A DNA stretch of 64,000 nt from Clostridia bacterium (GCA_017416855.1 JAFQAZ010000021.1:124001-188000); one strand, 5' to 3'. Counted from the first letter of the stretch, positions 37,921-46,000 are shown. The notes: generated by a model not told the origin, from the letters alone. Translations and numbers: made by a program.

Positions 37921-38496
37921 TTAAAACAATTGTGCCAAAGCAGACACCGTTGCTGCTTCCTTCTCTTCTTCTGACCGTGTATCTTCCAAGCGGTAAAGTT
38001 CCTTCATTCTTCTGTAAAACCTTTGTTCTTCCGAATTCTTTACCTTCCCGATATCCACCGCACGATATCGCATAACCTGCAACAGCAGCGTTTCTTCAGC
38101 CAAACCTTCAAACAAGGCTTTAAACTGCCACCAATGCAAGTTTTCTTTGGCTAAATCAATTCCATATTGTTGATAAAACCCTGCATAAATCAGTGTTTCA
38201 TCCTGCACATAGCTGTAAAGCGACTGCTTTCTTCCTTTGGAACACTTTTTCTTTACTTTTCGCCCGCCACCGTAAAAATCTGCTATGCCATAAACCGCTT
38301 CTTCTAAAGTATCCGGAAGCACTGGATAACAAAGATGCATCAAATCAGGTATTTTCGAAATAAAACTCCCCTGTTCTTCAAATAACAGCACCTCTACCTG
38401 TATCCACCGGCGAAAATCCGTATAAATGGGATAACTCTTCCCTGCCACCGTCACCTCATCCGGTAGCTTTCCGCCAAGCAACAATGTCTGCTTCAC
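37921..38496 (-). CDS. bacteriophage Gp15 family protein
   Basis: A 191-residue protein of the Gp15 family (PF06854) that precedes the tape measure gene in many Listeria-, Lactobacillus- and clostridial-type siphophages and probably acts as a tail assembly factor. It shows LPDEVTVAGKSYPIYTDFRR (about residues 9-28), YGIADFYGGG and LAKENLHWWQFKALFEGLAE (about 117-136), the strongest family motif. The start is GTG 38496 after GGAGGAG. The usual gp14-type chaperone between tail tube and Gp15 is absent. Confidence 0.85.
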   Translation of the reverse strand: MKQTLLLGGKLPDEVTVAGKSYPIYTDFRRWIQVEVLLFEEQGSFISKIPDLMHLCYPVLPDTLEEAVYGIADFYGGGRKVKKKCSKGRKQSLYSYVQDETLIYAGFYQQYGIDLAKENLHWWQFKALFEGLAEETLLLQVMRYRAVDIGKVKNSEEQRFYRRMKELYRLEDTRSEEEKEAATVSALAQLF

Positions 38497-38563
38497 AATT
38501 TTCCAACTCCTCCGCCCGCAACATAACTGCAAGCACTTACTGCGGGCGGATAAGAGCTTTTTA

Positions 38564-39055
38564 TTATTCTGCTGTAAAGGTGCAGGTCATCCAGTCATCT
38601 GCACTGGTTGCCTTGCCAAACACCTTTTCACCCTTCACCTTCAAGTTGCCGGAATAGGTATAGGCATCCATAGAATTTCCTTCACTGTCACAAATCACAG
38701 CGAAATCTCTTTTGACTGCGGGGCAGCTTTCATCTTCAGCCATGCGTGATAAATCCACCATAATGATGGAGCGCACCGCTTTATCGCCCACCAGTTCTTT
38801 TTCTGCAATGCCGGCTAAATCCATATGTACAGCATCGTCTTCAAACTGGTCAAAAGAATAGCTGATGCTGGGACTGTAACCCACCACATCCGACTGTTCA
38901 AATTCCTGATCCACATATTGTCTGGAATATTCAATAGGCCCTTTTTTCGTAGCAATTTCATTGAAACCTTTCATTCTGTAATAGGTAACGGCACCTTCTG
39001 TATCCGTCACACCAAAAAACGCCAGCTTGTCGCTTCTTTTTACAATTTTATTCAT
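38564..39055 (-). CDS. major tail tube protein
   Basis: A 163-residue protein in the tail tube position. It begins NKIVKRSDKLAFFGVTDTEG and has YRMKGFNEIATKKGPIEYSR, YVDQEFEQSDVVGYSPSISY and a C-terminal DDWMTCTFTAE, a pattern known in tube proteins of clostridial siphophages. Position between the terminator-type connector and Gp15 supports this. AGGGAG lies 8 bases before ATG 39055, which overlaps the preceding stop. Confidence 0.78.
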   Translation of the reverse strand: MNKIVKRSDKLAFFGVTDTEGAVTYYRMKGFNEIATKKGPIEYSRQYVDQEFEQSDVVGYSPSISYSFDQFEDDAVHMDLAGIAEKELVGDKAVRSIIMVDLSRMAEDESCPAVKRDFAVICDSEGNSMDAYTYSGNLKVKGEKVFGKATSADDWMTCTFTAE

Positions 39056-39441
39056 CTTTCACACTCCCTTTGATAATATAGTAATCTCCATGTCATTTCA
39101 TAGCATACGCTACCGTACTCCCTGTCCTGCACAGCACTGCTTTTCACAATTTCAAATCGTTGTGCACACCGTCCGTCTTTCAATTGGGGAACTCCTTGCA
39201 AAAACCACTCTGATACACGTTCAAAATAATGTTCCGCATCCGTTCCGTTATAAAGCCGTACTAAAACCTTAAACATAAATTGCCTCAGGGTTGCTCCGTC
39301 TGCATATTGTTGCACAACAGGATTGCAGGCCACCATCTGCACACTCACCGAACCGTCTTCTTCTCCCAAAAAATCCTGACCGATGATTGTATTCTCAAAA
39401 AACGGACATTTCTGTAAATAGTCTGTCACTTGTTTCAGCAT
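39052..39441 (-). CDS. tail terminator-like / minor capsid protein
   Basis: A 129-residue protein with KQVTDYLQKCPFFENTIIGQ, VACNPVVQQYADGATLRQF and YFERVSEWFLQG. Proteins of this layout are annotated as minor capsid or tail completion proteins just before the tube gene. A tail terminator role is an inference from position. ATG 39441 is used because GGAGG precedes it; earlier in-frame ATG lies in the neighbour. Confidence 0.7.
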   Translation of the reverse strand: MLKQVTDYLQKCPFFENTIIGQDFLGEEDGSVSVQMVACNPVVQQYADGATLRQFMFKVLVRLYNGTDAEHYFERVSEWFLQGVPQLKDGRCAQRFEIVKSSAVQDREYGSVCYEMTWRLLYYQRECER

Positions 39442-39451
39442 TTTTTGCCTC

Positions 39452-39751
39452 CTAACGCCTGCCCACAATTTTCCAATGGGAAAGCCCACTGCCTACGCGC
39501 CTGTTGTCACTTATTTCCGCCACAGTATACCAAACCGAGCTGCCCTCCCGGCAAATCTGATCACCACAGCATATGTCCGTTTCAACTGTTTTCGGCAAAC
39601 GGACGATTAACTGTCCGCTTCCGTTAAACCCAACGCGTTCCGATTGCACGCCCACGGTTTCCGTGCAAAAAACATTGGCAATCACGCAGTCTGAAGCACC
39701 GTCCTGATTCCGTTTCCGCAAACGGATACTATCTGTCATATGCAACGTCAT
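39452..39751 (-). CDS. head closure-like / minor capsid protein
   Basis: A 99-residue, beta-rich protein (SGQLIVRLPKTVETDICCGD, SSVWYTVAEISDNRRVGSG). Third-last of the head-tail joining genes. No exact family is assigned by eye; head closure is inferred from order. ATG 39751 overlaps the preceding stop (ATGA); ATG 39739 is another possible start. Confidence 0.65.
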   Translation of the reverse strand: MTLHMTDSIRLRKRNQDGASDCVIANVFCTETVGVQSERVGFNGSGQLIVRLPKTVETDICCGDQICREGSSVWYTVAEISDNRRVGSGLSHWKIVGRR

Positions 39752-40077
39752 CGCCCCCTGTATAGCATGCCACTTTCGCCATAATGCCGGCGTACCAACC
39801 GCAGTATTTCGTTCTCAGCACCACAATCATCATAGGTCACATCATAACCATCCAGGCTTTCCCTTTGCAATCCTTTCCGACTGTTTTCCCGGTACAGTTC
39901 CTCACAAATTTCACACAGCACCCATTGCCTTTTTTCAGGTTCACACCGCTCCTTGTTGGTTCTTAACATATTGCCAAGCAGCGACTCAGCCCGTTGTGCA
40001 AAGCCATCAAAAACTTCTCTGGGAATAACCGTACCACCATAGGTGCAGCTATAAAAATCATAATTTACACAAGCCAT
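39748..40077 (-). CDS. head-tail connector (adaptor-like) protein
   Basis: A 109-residue protein right after the capsid gene, the usual place for the gp6/gp15-type adaptor. It reads YTYGGTVIPREVFDGFAQRA-like at residues 8-25 and has helices (KRQWVLCEICEELYRENSRK, NEILRLVRRHY). The adaptor assignment rests on position and helical content. ATG 40077 is 6 bases from AGGAGG. Confidence 0.68.
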   Translation of the reverse strand: MACVNYDFYSCTYGGTVIPREVFDGFAQRAESLLGNMLRTNKERCEPEKRQWVLCEICEELYRENSRKGLQRESLDGYDVTYDDCGAENEILRLVRRHYGESGMLYRGR

Positions 40078-40131
40078 ATGCATCCTCCTGACTGTTCATC
40101 CGGGGCAGAATCGCCCCGGATATCGCTTTTA

Positions 40132-41166
40132 TCAGCCATTAGTTACCAGTTTTGCAATGGCAATAGCCTTAGGATCATGAACCACAGACCAGTTAGCAGA
40201 AGTCGCCAGCTGTGCATCAGTGGGGCTATTATTCCAGCCGGATGCTGGCGCCGCAAAAGAAAAGCCGTTGGGATGAATAGTTTCACGGATTCTGGTATAT
40301 AAGGTGTCCTGGCCGCCGTTCTTTGCGGGATCGCGATACACCTCAGCCGGCACATCCACACGGCCTTTTGCTGTTCTGATAGCACCTTCACCCAAAAGAT
40401 AGGTAGTGTAAGACATCAGGTCTTTGTTGTCACCGGTACCGCCCACAGGTGCCGCCGGCACACTGTCGTCAATAATAACAGTATATCCGTTAACAGAGGC
40501 CAGCGTAGTGGGACGCTGAATACCGTTTGCATCGGTATATTTCCAAAATTCAAGCATCTGCATATTTTCCAACTGTTTTGCCACATTAGAGTGCATAATC
40601 GCCAAAGAAAACAGATTCTTGTTATCCCCCAGCGCCATGGTCGCCAGATCGTTTAAATCAGTAGCACCAATGGTATAAGGTGTTGCAGTAGAAGAAGTCA
40701 AGTCCGCAATGTGGCTCTCCTTCCATTTCTTTGCATTGCCGCTGTTGCCACTAATGCCAAAGATTGCATTTAAAATGGAAATCAGCGTATTCTGGCGCTG
40801 TTTTGCCCAATACTTACCAATAGTCATAGCAATGTGATTCATAGGATCATTGCCGGAAAGCTCTGCCGCAAAATTTCTTGCCGTAAAGCCCTTACCACGG
40901 CCATAAACCACACCGGTCTGACTGCCACCGGTCGGTTCAGATGTAGTAATATCAGTAGCACCGTCATAGTTATCCGGTGCACCTTCTAACACACTGTAAA
41001 AGGGAATGGTATATAAACTGCCTTCCGCCTGAATGCGTGATGCAATCATACCATCTTCCACCAGAGCACCGCTGTCAATCATTGCTGTTTTTGCCGGATC
41101 GGGAGCGGCATCCCAGCTCTGGATAAACACTTCTGAATCAAAGGGAAAATTTAAATAAGTAGCCAT
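40132..41166 (-). CDS. major capsid protein
   Basis: The 344-residue protein has features of HK97-fold coat proteins of the clostridial type made without a protease: an N-terminal AAPDPAKTAMIDSGALVEDG, GGSQTGVVYGRGKGFTARNF, DPMNHIAMTIGKYWAKQRQN, the central LFSLAIMHSNVAKQLENMQM, and late IRETIHPNGFSFAAPASGWN. The scaffold gene lies directly upstream and no prohead protease is present. ATG overlaps the scaffold stop (TAATG), after GGAGGTAAC. Confidence 0.87.
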   Translation of the reverse strand: MATYLNFPFDSEVFIQSWDAAPDPAKTAMIDSGALVEDGMIASRIQAEGSLYTIPFYSVLEGAPDNYDGATDITTSEPTGGSQTGVVYGRGKGFTARNFAAELSGNDPMNHIAMTIGKYWAKQRQNTLISILNAIFGISGNSGNAKKWKESHIADLTSSTATPYTIGATDLNDLATMALGDNKNLFSLAIMHSNVAKQLENMQMLEFWKYTDANGIQRPTTLASVNGYTVIIDDSVPAAPVGGTGDNKDLMSYTTYLLGEGAIRTAKGRVDVPAEVYRDPAKNGGQDTLYTRIRETIHPNGFSFAAPASGWNNSPTDAQLATSANWSVVHDPKAIAIAKLVTNG

Positions 41167-41780
41167 TATTTGTTACCTCCTGTTTTTTGTGTCATGGCAA
41201 TATATAGCTCCGGCCGTTCCTTTTTCAGTTTCAGCCGTTCCATATATCCCATCTTTTTAAAATCTTCTCGGGATAAATCAGCTTTATCATAACTGGCCGG
41301 GTGAATCACCTGAACGATATGTTTGTCTGCCTCAAACAGATAACTGTTTTCTTTTTTCAGTTCCCACAGCTGTTCCTCAAAGCCTTTTAATCCCTCTTCA
41401 TCCAAGGTGATTTTTTCCATATCCAAAAGAGCCTTAACGGCAATTATATTCCGTGCACCGGATGCCTGTAAAGCCTGCTCAAGTGCCAACTGCAATCGTT
41501 CGGCATTTGTCCGGCTTTCATAAGCAGCAATCAGTTCTTCCTGCTTAGCTTCCGCTACGCTTAAAGCCTCAGAAAGAGCTTCTTTTTCCTCTGCAACTGT
41601 CTGTAATTCCGCCAGTTCTTCTGCTTGCTGCGCCACCTTTTCACGCAGCTGTTTCAATTCTCCGCCCCGCTGGTTAAATTCAGATTTGGGCACAAATCGT
41701 TTGCCCAACTCTTCCTTAAACACATCAAAGCTTTCGTCGGTTACGGCCTCGCCGTAAAGTTGTTTTAATACCTCCAGCAT
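41166..41780 (-). CDS. phage scaffolding protein (GP20-like)
   Basis: A 204-residue, highly charged and helical protein. A coiled coil covers about residues 35-100 (LREKVAQQAEELAELQTVAE), then LQALEQ-like helices with ARNIIAVKALLDMEKITLDE and a C-terminal FKKMGYMERLKLKKERPELY. These are marks of the minor structural GP20/scaffold family (PF06810). It directs capsid assembly and leaves the shell. AAAGGAG precedes ATG 41780. Confidence 0.85.
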   Translation of the reverse strand: MLEVLKQLYGEAVTDESFDVFKEELGKRFVPKSEFNQRGGELKQLREKVAQQAEELAELQTVAEEKEALSEALSVAEAKQEELIAAYESRTNAERLQLALEQALQASGARNIIAVKALLDMEKITLDEEGLKGFEEQLWELKKENSYLFEADKHIVQVIHPASYDKADLSREDFKKMGYMERLKLKKERPELYIAMTQKTGGNK

Positions 41781-41947
41781 CTCTGCTCCTTTCTCTGCGA
41801 TATCCTTTTATGGTAGCCTGTCCTACCTGTCGCCGTCTATTTCTATTCCGCCGACTCAGGCGGTCATATTCGTCTGAACCCTAACATGGCAGTCTGCTCT
41901 GGTCAGAACGAAGACCTGTTTAACGTCTGTTGCCCAAAGACAAGCTA
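41781..41947 (-). other. 167-base non-coding gap between portal and scaffold genes
   Basis: Read on the minus strand this stretch has stops in all frames and no protein with a ribosome binding site. Phages of this type normally carry a minor head protein gene here. It contains several short CAGAC/GTCTG repeats and pairing segments (for example TTCTGACCAGA) and may be a structured leader of the scaffold-capsid mRNA or the scar of a deletion. Confidence 0.45.
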
Positions 41948-43306
41948 TCACACGTCCGTGTTTTCGGTTATCTGTAATTTTTCCTTTGCCTGTTCTTCCG
42001 TTTCGCCAAAATACCAGGTTCTGAATTCCCACTTACTCAGAATTCCCTGATCCACCAGCTGTTTCATTTCTTCAAACTGAGCCTTTCTGTCCACCGCCAT
42101 ACTGTCATCAAACTCAAATGTCACCTGGCAGTTTCCCTTGGGCAGCAAATCGAACACCGTTGCCATGGTTTCCAAACCACTCACCAGATCAGCTAACGCT
42201 TTCTGTAACGCCTTTTGAATGTCTGTCACGGTAGAATAAGAGCGTTGACGTAGCAAGGTCAGTTCCGTTGCTGTTCTTGCTTTAACATTGAGATTCGATA
42301 CAGTCCCTCTGGCCAGACCACAGGTATCTTCCACGCGTATTAAAATCTCATTTAAGCCGTCAATATAGGAGGCATCGCGCAACGTTGGCGCATACACGCT
42401 GTATAAATCGCTGCCACCAACATCAATATCTAATGCTCTGAATAACCGTTTCGAATGAGCCGGCAACTGCATATCGCCACCTTCCATCCGCAGGGCATCC
42501 ACACTGGCATCCACAGCCAACTCACCACCTTCATATTCCCACATCAGGCGGGAGAACTGCTTATCAGCCTCCTGAATCATATCCACACTCTTGGCAAACA
42601 CCGAAACCCCCAAAGGCGAGTCCATATCCACCACATTTGCCAAAGGCATTTTAAAATAGGAGAACAAAGGCTTCTGCACTCCCGGCAAAATGACTCTTTC
42701 CGCAAGTTCTGCCCACTCCGGCACTTCCTGCATAGAAACAGGACGGCCCAAGCTCCAGAACCCATGTCCGCAAAAAGCATGATTCTGTACTGTCACACCG
42801 GCACCATCCAAAAGATGTTCCTCCAAACGGGTATACATCCGTCCTTTATACTGTAACCTCTCCACAAACACAGCCGAAACCACTTCACCGCGGCTATCCA
42901 CTCCCAAGGGGAAAAACCTGTTTGTCCGTACATATTCAACCGCCAGTCTGCTCTTATCAAAATAAGGTTTAAAGACCACACCACCGGTGGCACAGGCATA
43001 TTCTACCAGCCGCCTGATATCAAATATCACACTGTCATAAACCTGTTCCTGTATAACATCCGCTCGGCGGCTACCGGAAATCTTTGAATTAAAATCCAAA
43101 GTAGCCTGGCAAGCCAGTTCACCGGCAATCGTAGCTGCCAGATTCAGGCTTTTTACCTGTTCATTCAGCCACGGTGCACGATTTTTATACAGTTTCTCCC
43201 ACAACAGCATTGCTTCACTCATTTTAGGCGAAATCAGCACCTTTTTTTGCAGTGCATTTTCAATCCCCTTTACAAATAACACATAATCTCCTTCAAATTC
43301 CATCAT
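41948..43306 (-). CDS. phage portal protein
   Basis: A 452-residue portal (SPP1 gp6-like family), the dodecameric DNA channel at one capsid vertex. It shows LWEKLYKNRAPWLNEQVKSL (about residues 40-59), GGVVFKPYFDKSRLAVEYV, FFPLGVDSRGEVVSAVFVER (about 133-152), and the helix-rich end (KARTATELTLLRQRSYSTVT, then EFDDSMAVDRKAQFEEMKQL). ATG 43306 overlaps the terminase stop (ATGA). Confidence 0.88.
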   Translation of the reverse strand: MMEFEGDYVLFVKGIENALQKKVLISPKMSEAMLLWEKLYKNRAPWLNEQVKSLNLAATIAGELACQATLDFNSKISGSRRADVIQEQVYDSVIFDIRRLVEYACATGGVVFKPYFDKSRLAVEYVRTNRFFPLGVDSRGEVVSAVFVERLQYKGRMYTRLEEHLLDGAGVTVQNHAFCGHGFWSLGRPVSMQEVPEWAELAERVILPGVQKPLFSYFKMPLANVVDMDSPLGVSVFAKSVDMIQEADKQFSRLMWEYEGGELAVDASVDALRMEGGDMQLPAHSKRLFRALDIDVGGSDLYSVYAPTLRDASYIDGLNEILIRVEDTCGLARGTVSNLNVKARTATELTLLRQRSYSTVTDIQKALQKALADLVSGLETMATVFDLLPKGNCQVTFEFDDSMAVDRKAQFEEMKQLVDQGILSKWEFRTWYFGETEEQAKEKLQITENTDV

Positions 43307-44754
43307 TTTCCTCTCCTCCTCCAAACTTCTTCCAATGCATAACGAACCGCATCAATGGAATGATTATCTCTGTCAGGATAACCACTCACCACCTGGCCGT
43401 CTTCCGTCATTTCATATTCATAATCCATAAATTCCTTAGCCGCATAAGGGCACCGTTTCGGGTCAATCACAATTTCCTGCAGTGAAGAAAGCCACTTCAT
43501 CGAATAATCCACGCTTCCCTGACCTTTCTTGGCTCTACGTACCAAAAAACCCATTTCCCTCAAATCCGCAATGGATTTTGGACCTTCTCCCCCTGAATCT
43601 GCTGTAATTTTATCCTTCTGTGTTATGCCGTGCCCCTTAAGCAGACTCGCAATTTCCCTATTCGGCAGTTTGTTGCCGCTGATTTCATCGAAAATGTAAA
43701 GTCGCCTTTCTGCCGGCAGATAGCTCATCCGATGAAAACGGAAGGGATCAGGATACCATCCCCAGTCAATACCGTTATACACCCTGTCAAACGCTCCAAT
43801 TTCCTGCTCTGCAATCTCCCGAATCACCAGGTTGGTAAACACATTGCCCCCTTCTTCATTGGGGACGCCACAATATTCATGTTCATAGGCCGCCGGATTG
43901 ACTTCCTTTAAATGCTCTGCTTCTTCTAAAAACACCTTACCCAGCCACTCCGGTGGAATATCCAAATAACTTGTCTTGCAAACAAGCCGTGTTTCTTTCG
44001 GCACCATTACATATTGGTTTGCCCAACTGCCTGCTGTCCGCGGCGGATTAAATGATTTAAAAATAAAAGCTTCATCGCCGCCACGAATCACCGATTGTTC
44101 AATGCTTCGTATCTCCTCTTCCCCACAAAACTGATCAAGCTCTTCAAACCATAAAATACCGATATATCCAAAAGGCACCTTAATGGATTTCAGCTTTGCC
44201 GGATCATCTGCACCTCTGAAATAAATCTTCTGTCCTGTAGGCTTATAAATCATTTCCAAAGGATTCAGCCTGAATTCAAAGAATTCCTCTAAGCCCAGTT
44301 CTCCAATAGCCCATTTCAACTGGGCATACACACTGTCCCGCAGAGTATCCTTCACCCGCCTGCACAATACCGCATGAAGATTCGGTTTTGAAAGCAGAAT
44401 ATCCAAAACCGCAAGGCTCACAAACGTCGATTTAGCACTCCCTCGGCCACCGTACAAAACATATTCCGTGTGGGCTCCTTTTTTAATATCGCGCCACACC
44501 GTCAGGTATTTTTCTGCCAGCATCCTGGCCGGCATTTCAAAACTGGAGTCTTTTTTTTCCTCTGCCGCTTCCGATAACGCCCGCACTTCCTTAATTGCAT
44601 GCAAATCGCCATCCTTAGCTTTCTGCACTAAAGCTCTGGCAATCTCCATAGCATTGTCGCCGCGACCAGCCTCTACAGCCACTTCTTCGCTTTCAACCGG
44701 TCTCGCCAGCAATTCTTTCACATACCGCGCCAAATTGGATTCTCCGTCCTGCAC
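43303..44754 (-). CDS. terminase large subunit with an extra N-terminal domain
   Basis: The packaging motor and nuclease. The 483-residue protein has Walker A GGRGSAKST (about residues 101-109), Walker B ILWFEELDQF (about 201-210), a coupling SFNPPRTAGSW, and nuclease Asp residues in NGIDWGWYPDPF, TADSGGEGP and PDRDNHSIDAV. The first 75 residues (with AMEIARALVQKAKDGDLHAI) precede the ATPase and resemble small-terminase-associated helices, and no separate small-terminase gene is present. GTG 44754 is chosen because GGGGGTGA lies 4 bases upstream. Confidence 0.9.
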   Translation of the reverse strand: MQDGESNLARYVKELLARPVESEEVAVEAGRGDNAMEIARALVQKAKDGDLHAIKEVRALSEAAEEKKDSSFEMPARMLAEKYLTVWRDIKKGAHTEYVLYGGRGSAKSTFVSLAVLDILLSKPNLHAVLCRRVKDTLRDSVYAQLKWAIGELGLEEFFEFRLNPLEMIYKPTGQKIYFRGADDPAKLKSIKVPFGYIGILWFEELDQFCGEEEIRSIEQSVIRGGDEAFIFKSFNPPRTAGSWANQYVMVPKETRLVCKTSYLDIPPEWLGKVFLEEAEHLKEVNPAAYEHEYCGVPNEEGGNVFTNLVIREIAEQEIGAFDRVYNGIDWGWYPDPFRFHRMSYLPAERRLYIFDEISGNKLPNREIASLLKGHGITQKDKITADSGGEGPKSIADLREMGFLVRRAKKGQGSVDYSMKWLSSLQEIVIDPKRCPYAAKEFMDYEYEMTEDGQVVSGYPDRDNHSIDAVRYALEEVWRRRGK

Positions 44755-44872
44755 ACCGTCACCCCCTCTTCGCAATACCATTCTACAGCAAAAAAATTTC
44801 CCAAAATGCAATTTGCAAAATTAGCGAAAAAAGTATCAAAAAACGACATTCTTTGAATTTTTATTTAAAATC

Positions 44873-44901
44873 TTGACAAATTCGATCCATTTATATATAA
44901 T
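44873..44901 (+). promoter_or_regulatory. sigma-A promoter of thiT
   Basis: TTGACA (44873-44878), 17-base spacer and TATAAT (44896-44901), both consensus, just before the TPP riboswitch. Confidence 0.9.
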
Positions 44902-44911
44902 AACAGTAACA

Positions 44912-45003
44912 AATAAATATCGGGGAGCCATAACGGCTGAGAGGAAATATCATTTCGACCCGTAACCTGATTTGGGTAATGCCAACGTAGGGAATATTTC
45001 ATG
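44912..45003 (+). promoter_or_regulatory. TPP riboswitch (THI element)
   Basis: The aptamer core is unmistakable: CGGGGAGCC, GGCTGAGAGG, GACCCGTAACCTGATTTGGG, TAATGCCAACGTAGGGA, closed by an AAATAT/ATATTT stem (44915-44920 with 44994-44999). It binds thiamine pyrophosphate and lowers expression of the thiamine uptake gene. An open frame starting at TTG 44972 runs through it and is not taken as coding. Confidence 0.96.
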
Positions 45004-45014
45004 CTTGCTTGTAG

Positions 45015-45050
45015 CGGAAACAGTCTTTTACCTGGCTGTTTCCGTTTTTT
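45015..45050 (+). terminator. riboswitch expression-platform terminator
   Basis: CGGAAACAG (45015-45023) pairs with CTGTTTCCG (45036-45044) and is followed by TTTTTT, 24 bases before the thiT start, so TPP binding probably acts by premature termination. Confidence 0.9.
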
Positions 45051-45073
45051 ATTGCAACAAAAGGAGGATCACC

Positions 45074-45721
45074 ATGAAAACCAAAAAACTTGTCACCACC
45101 GCTATGCTCATTGCTGTAGCTACTGTATTATCAATCTTTCAGCCCTTTCAGTTGCCTTTTGGGGGCGGCATTACTATTGCCTCCATGATGCCGCTGATTC
45201 TCTTGGCCTTCTGCTACGGCACCAGCTGGGGATTATTCTCCGCCTTTCTCTTTAGTCTGTTACAACTTTTATTGGGAGCCAAAACTGTAGCTGCTTTTTT
45301 CCTCCCCGGTGACAGTCAGATGATTCTCTGGCACGCCCTGCTCATTTGCTTTTTAGATTACATCCTGGCCTATTCCACCTTAGGCTTAGGCGGTCTTTTT
45401 AAAAACAAAATAAAAAACAGCACCGTTTCTATCACAATCGGTACTGTTTTCGCATTATCTCTTCGCTATATTGTGCATATCATCTCCGGTGCTGTTTTCT
45501 TCGGCTCCTGGGCAGAGTGGTTTTTCTCGCAGGATGGCTTTTATGCCTTCGGCTCTGCCATACTGGAAACCTTCTCCGGCTTCAGCCTGGCTCTCATTTA
45601 CTCCGTCATCTATAACGGAACCTATATGATTCCCGAAATCATCATCACGACTATCCTAACCCCTATTATTTATAAAGCTCTGTCTTCAGCAAAACTAATG
45701 AATCATAATTCCACAAACTAA
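45074..45721 (+). CDS. thiT: Energy-coupled thiamine transporter ThiT
   Basis: S component of an ECF transporter for thiamine. The 215-residue membrane protein has six predicted spans, the N-terminal TKKLVTTAMLIAVATVLSIF, FGGGITIASMMPLILLAFCY (about residues 32-51), YGTSWGLFSAFLFSLLQLLL and the substrate-pocket region LRYIVHIISGAVFFGSWAEW (about 134-153) with the aromatic and His residues typical of ThiT. ATG 45074 follows AAGGAGG. Control by the TPP riboswitch just upstream confirms the assignment. The ECF module (EcfA, EcfT) is not in the window. Confidence 0.95.
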   Translation: MKTKKLVTTAMLIAVATVLSIFQPFQLPFGGGITIASMMPLILLAFCYGTSWGLFSAFLFSLLQLLLGAKTVAAFFLPGDSQMILWHALLICFLDYILAYSTLGLGGLFKNKIKNSTVSITIGTVFALSLRYIVHIISGAVFFGSWAEWFFSQDGFYAFGSAILETFSGFSLALIYSVIYNGTYMIPEIIITTILTPIIYKALSSAKLMNHNSTN

Positions 45722-45722
45722 G

Positions 45723-45764
45723 AAAACCCTCCCTGAATTAGGTGGGGAGTGATAAGGAAGTATT
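45723..45764. repeat. left inverted repeat of the TnpX element
   Basis: Outer part AAAACCCTCCCTGAA and inner part GGGG..ATAAGGAAGTATT match, in inverse orientation, the right end at 51348-51387. The outer 11 bases (CCCTCCCTGAA) with TTCAGGGAGGG plus T-run on the right look like the two halves of one terminator stem, so the true element may begin only at the inner part. Confidence 0.75.
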
Positions 45765-45808
45765 ACAAATATCACTATCTACCGACAAGCAGGGTGTAAA
45801 AGAGAGTT

Positions 45809-45843
45809 AAGCATATCACATTTTTACTGTGGTGTGCTTTTTC
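45809..45843 (+). terminator. hairpin with T-run in the left element end
   Basis: AAGCATATCACA (45809-45820) pairs, with two G-T pairs, with TGTGGTGTGCTT (45828-45839), followed by TTTT. It can stop thiT read-through now that the original terminator is split. Confidence 0.6.
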
Positions 45844-46000
45844 TCATATAGGGGTAAAATGTCACACAATAGAGGTTAAAAAATGCCCTGTTTTAGCGGT
45901 TTTCAAAGCCTAAAACTTACAAAGTAATGGTCTTATATTCAAAACCCCAAAAATGGCTTCTATCGTTCCACAAAAATCTAAAAATGAACACTTTTTGAAA

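Larger units (their letters stand above)
31174..44754 (-). mobile_element. compact phage-derived structural cluster (defective prophage or gene-transfer-agent-like)
   Basis: Eighteen consecutive minus-strand genes follow the order of a siphophage late module: terminase, portal, scaffold, major capsid, three connector or neck proteins, tail tube, Gp15, tape measure, distal tail, tail hub, two baseplate or fibre genes, then holin-like and amidase genes. Missing are integrase, repressor, replication, recombination, a separate small terminase, a minor head protein and a gp14-type chaperone. Spacing is tight, with ATGA or TAATG overlaps, so one transcript is likely. No duplicated attachment site is visible at the ends, which abut rho and the thiT riboswitch promoter region. 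Confidence 0.9.

Noticed and set aside
31174-44754. Reading the cluster as a contractile bacteriocin or extracellular injection system
   Set aside because: There is no sheath, no baseplate spike set and no AAA+ ATPase, while terminase, portal and capsid genes are present; it is a siphophage-type DNA-packaging module.
31013-44870. Attachment site duplication around the phage-like cluster
   Set aside because: By eye no direct repeat longer than chance is shared by the two borders (30940-31170 and 44755-44870), and no tRNA or integrase lies there.
44972-45073. N-terminal extension of ThiT starting at a TTG
   Set aside because: It runs through the conserved core of the TPP riboswitch and its terminator; ATG 45074 has an AAGGAGG site and a normal ThiT start.
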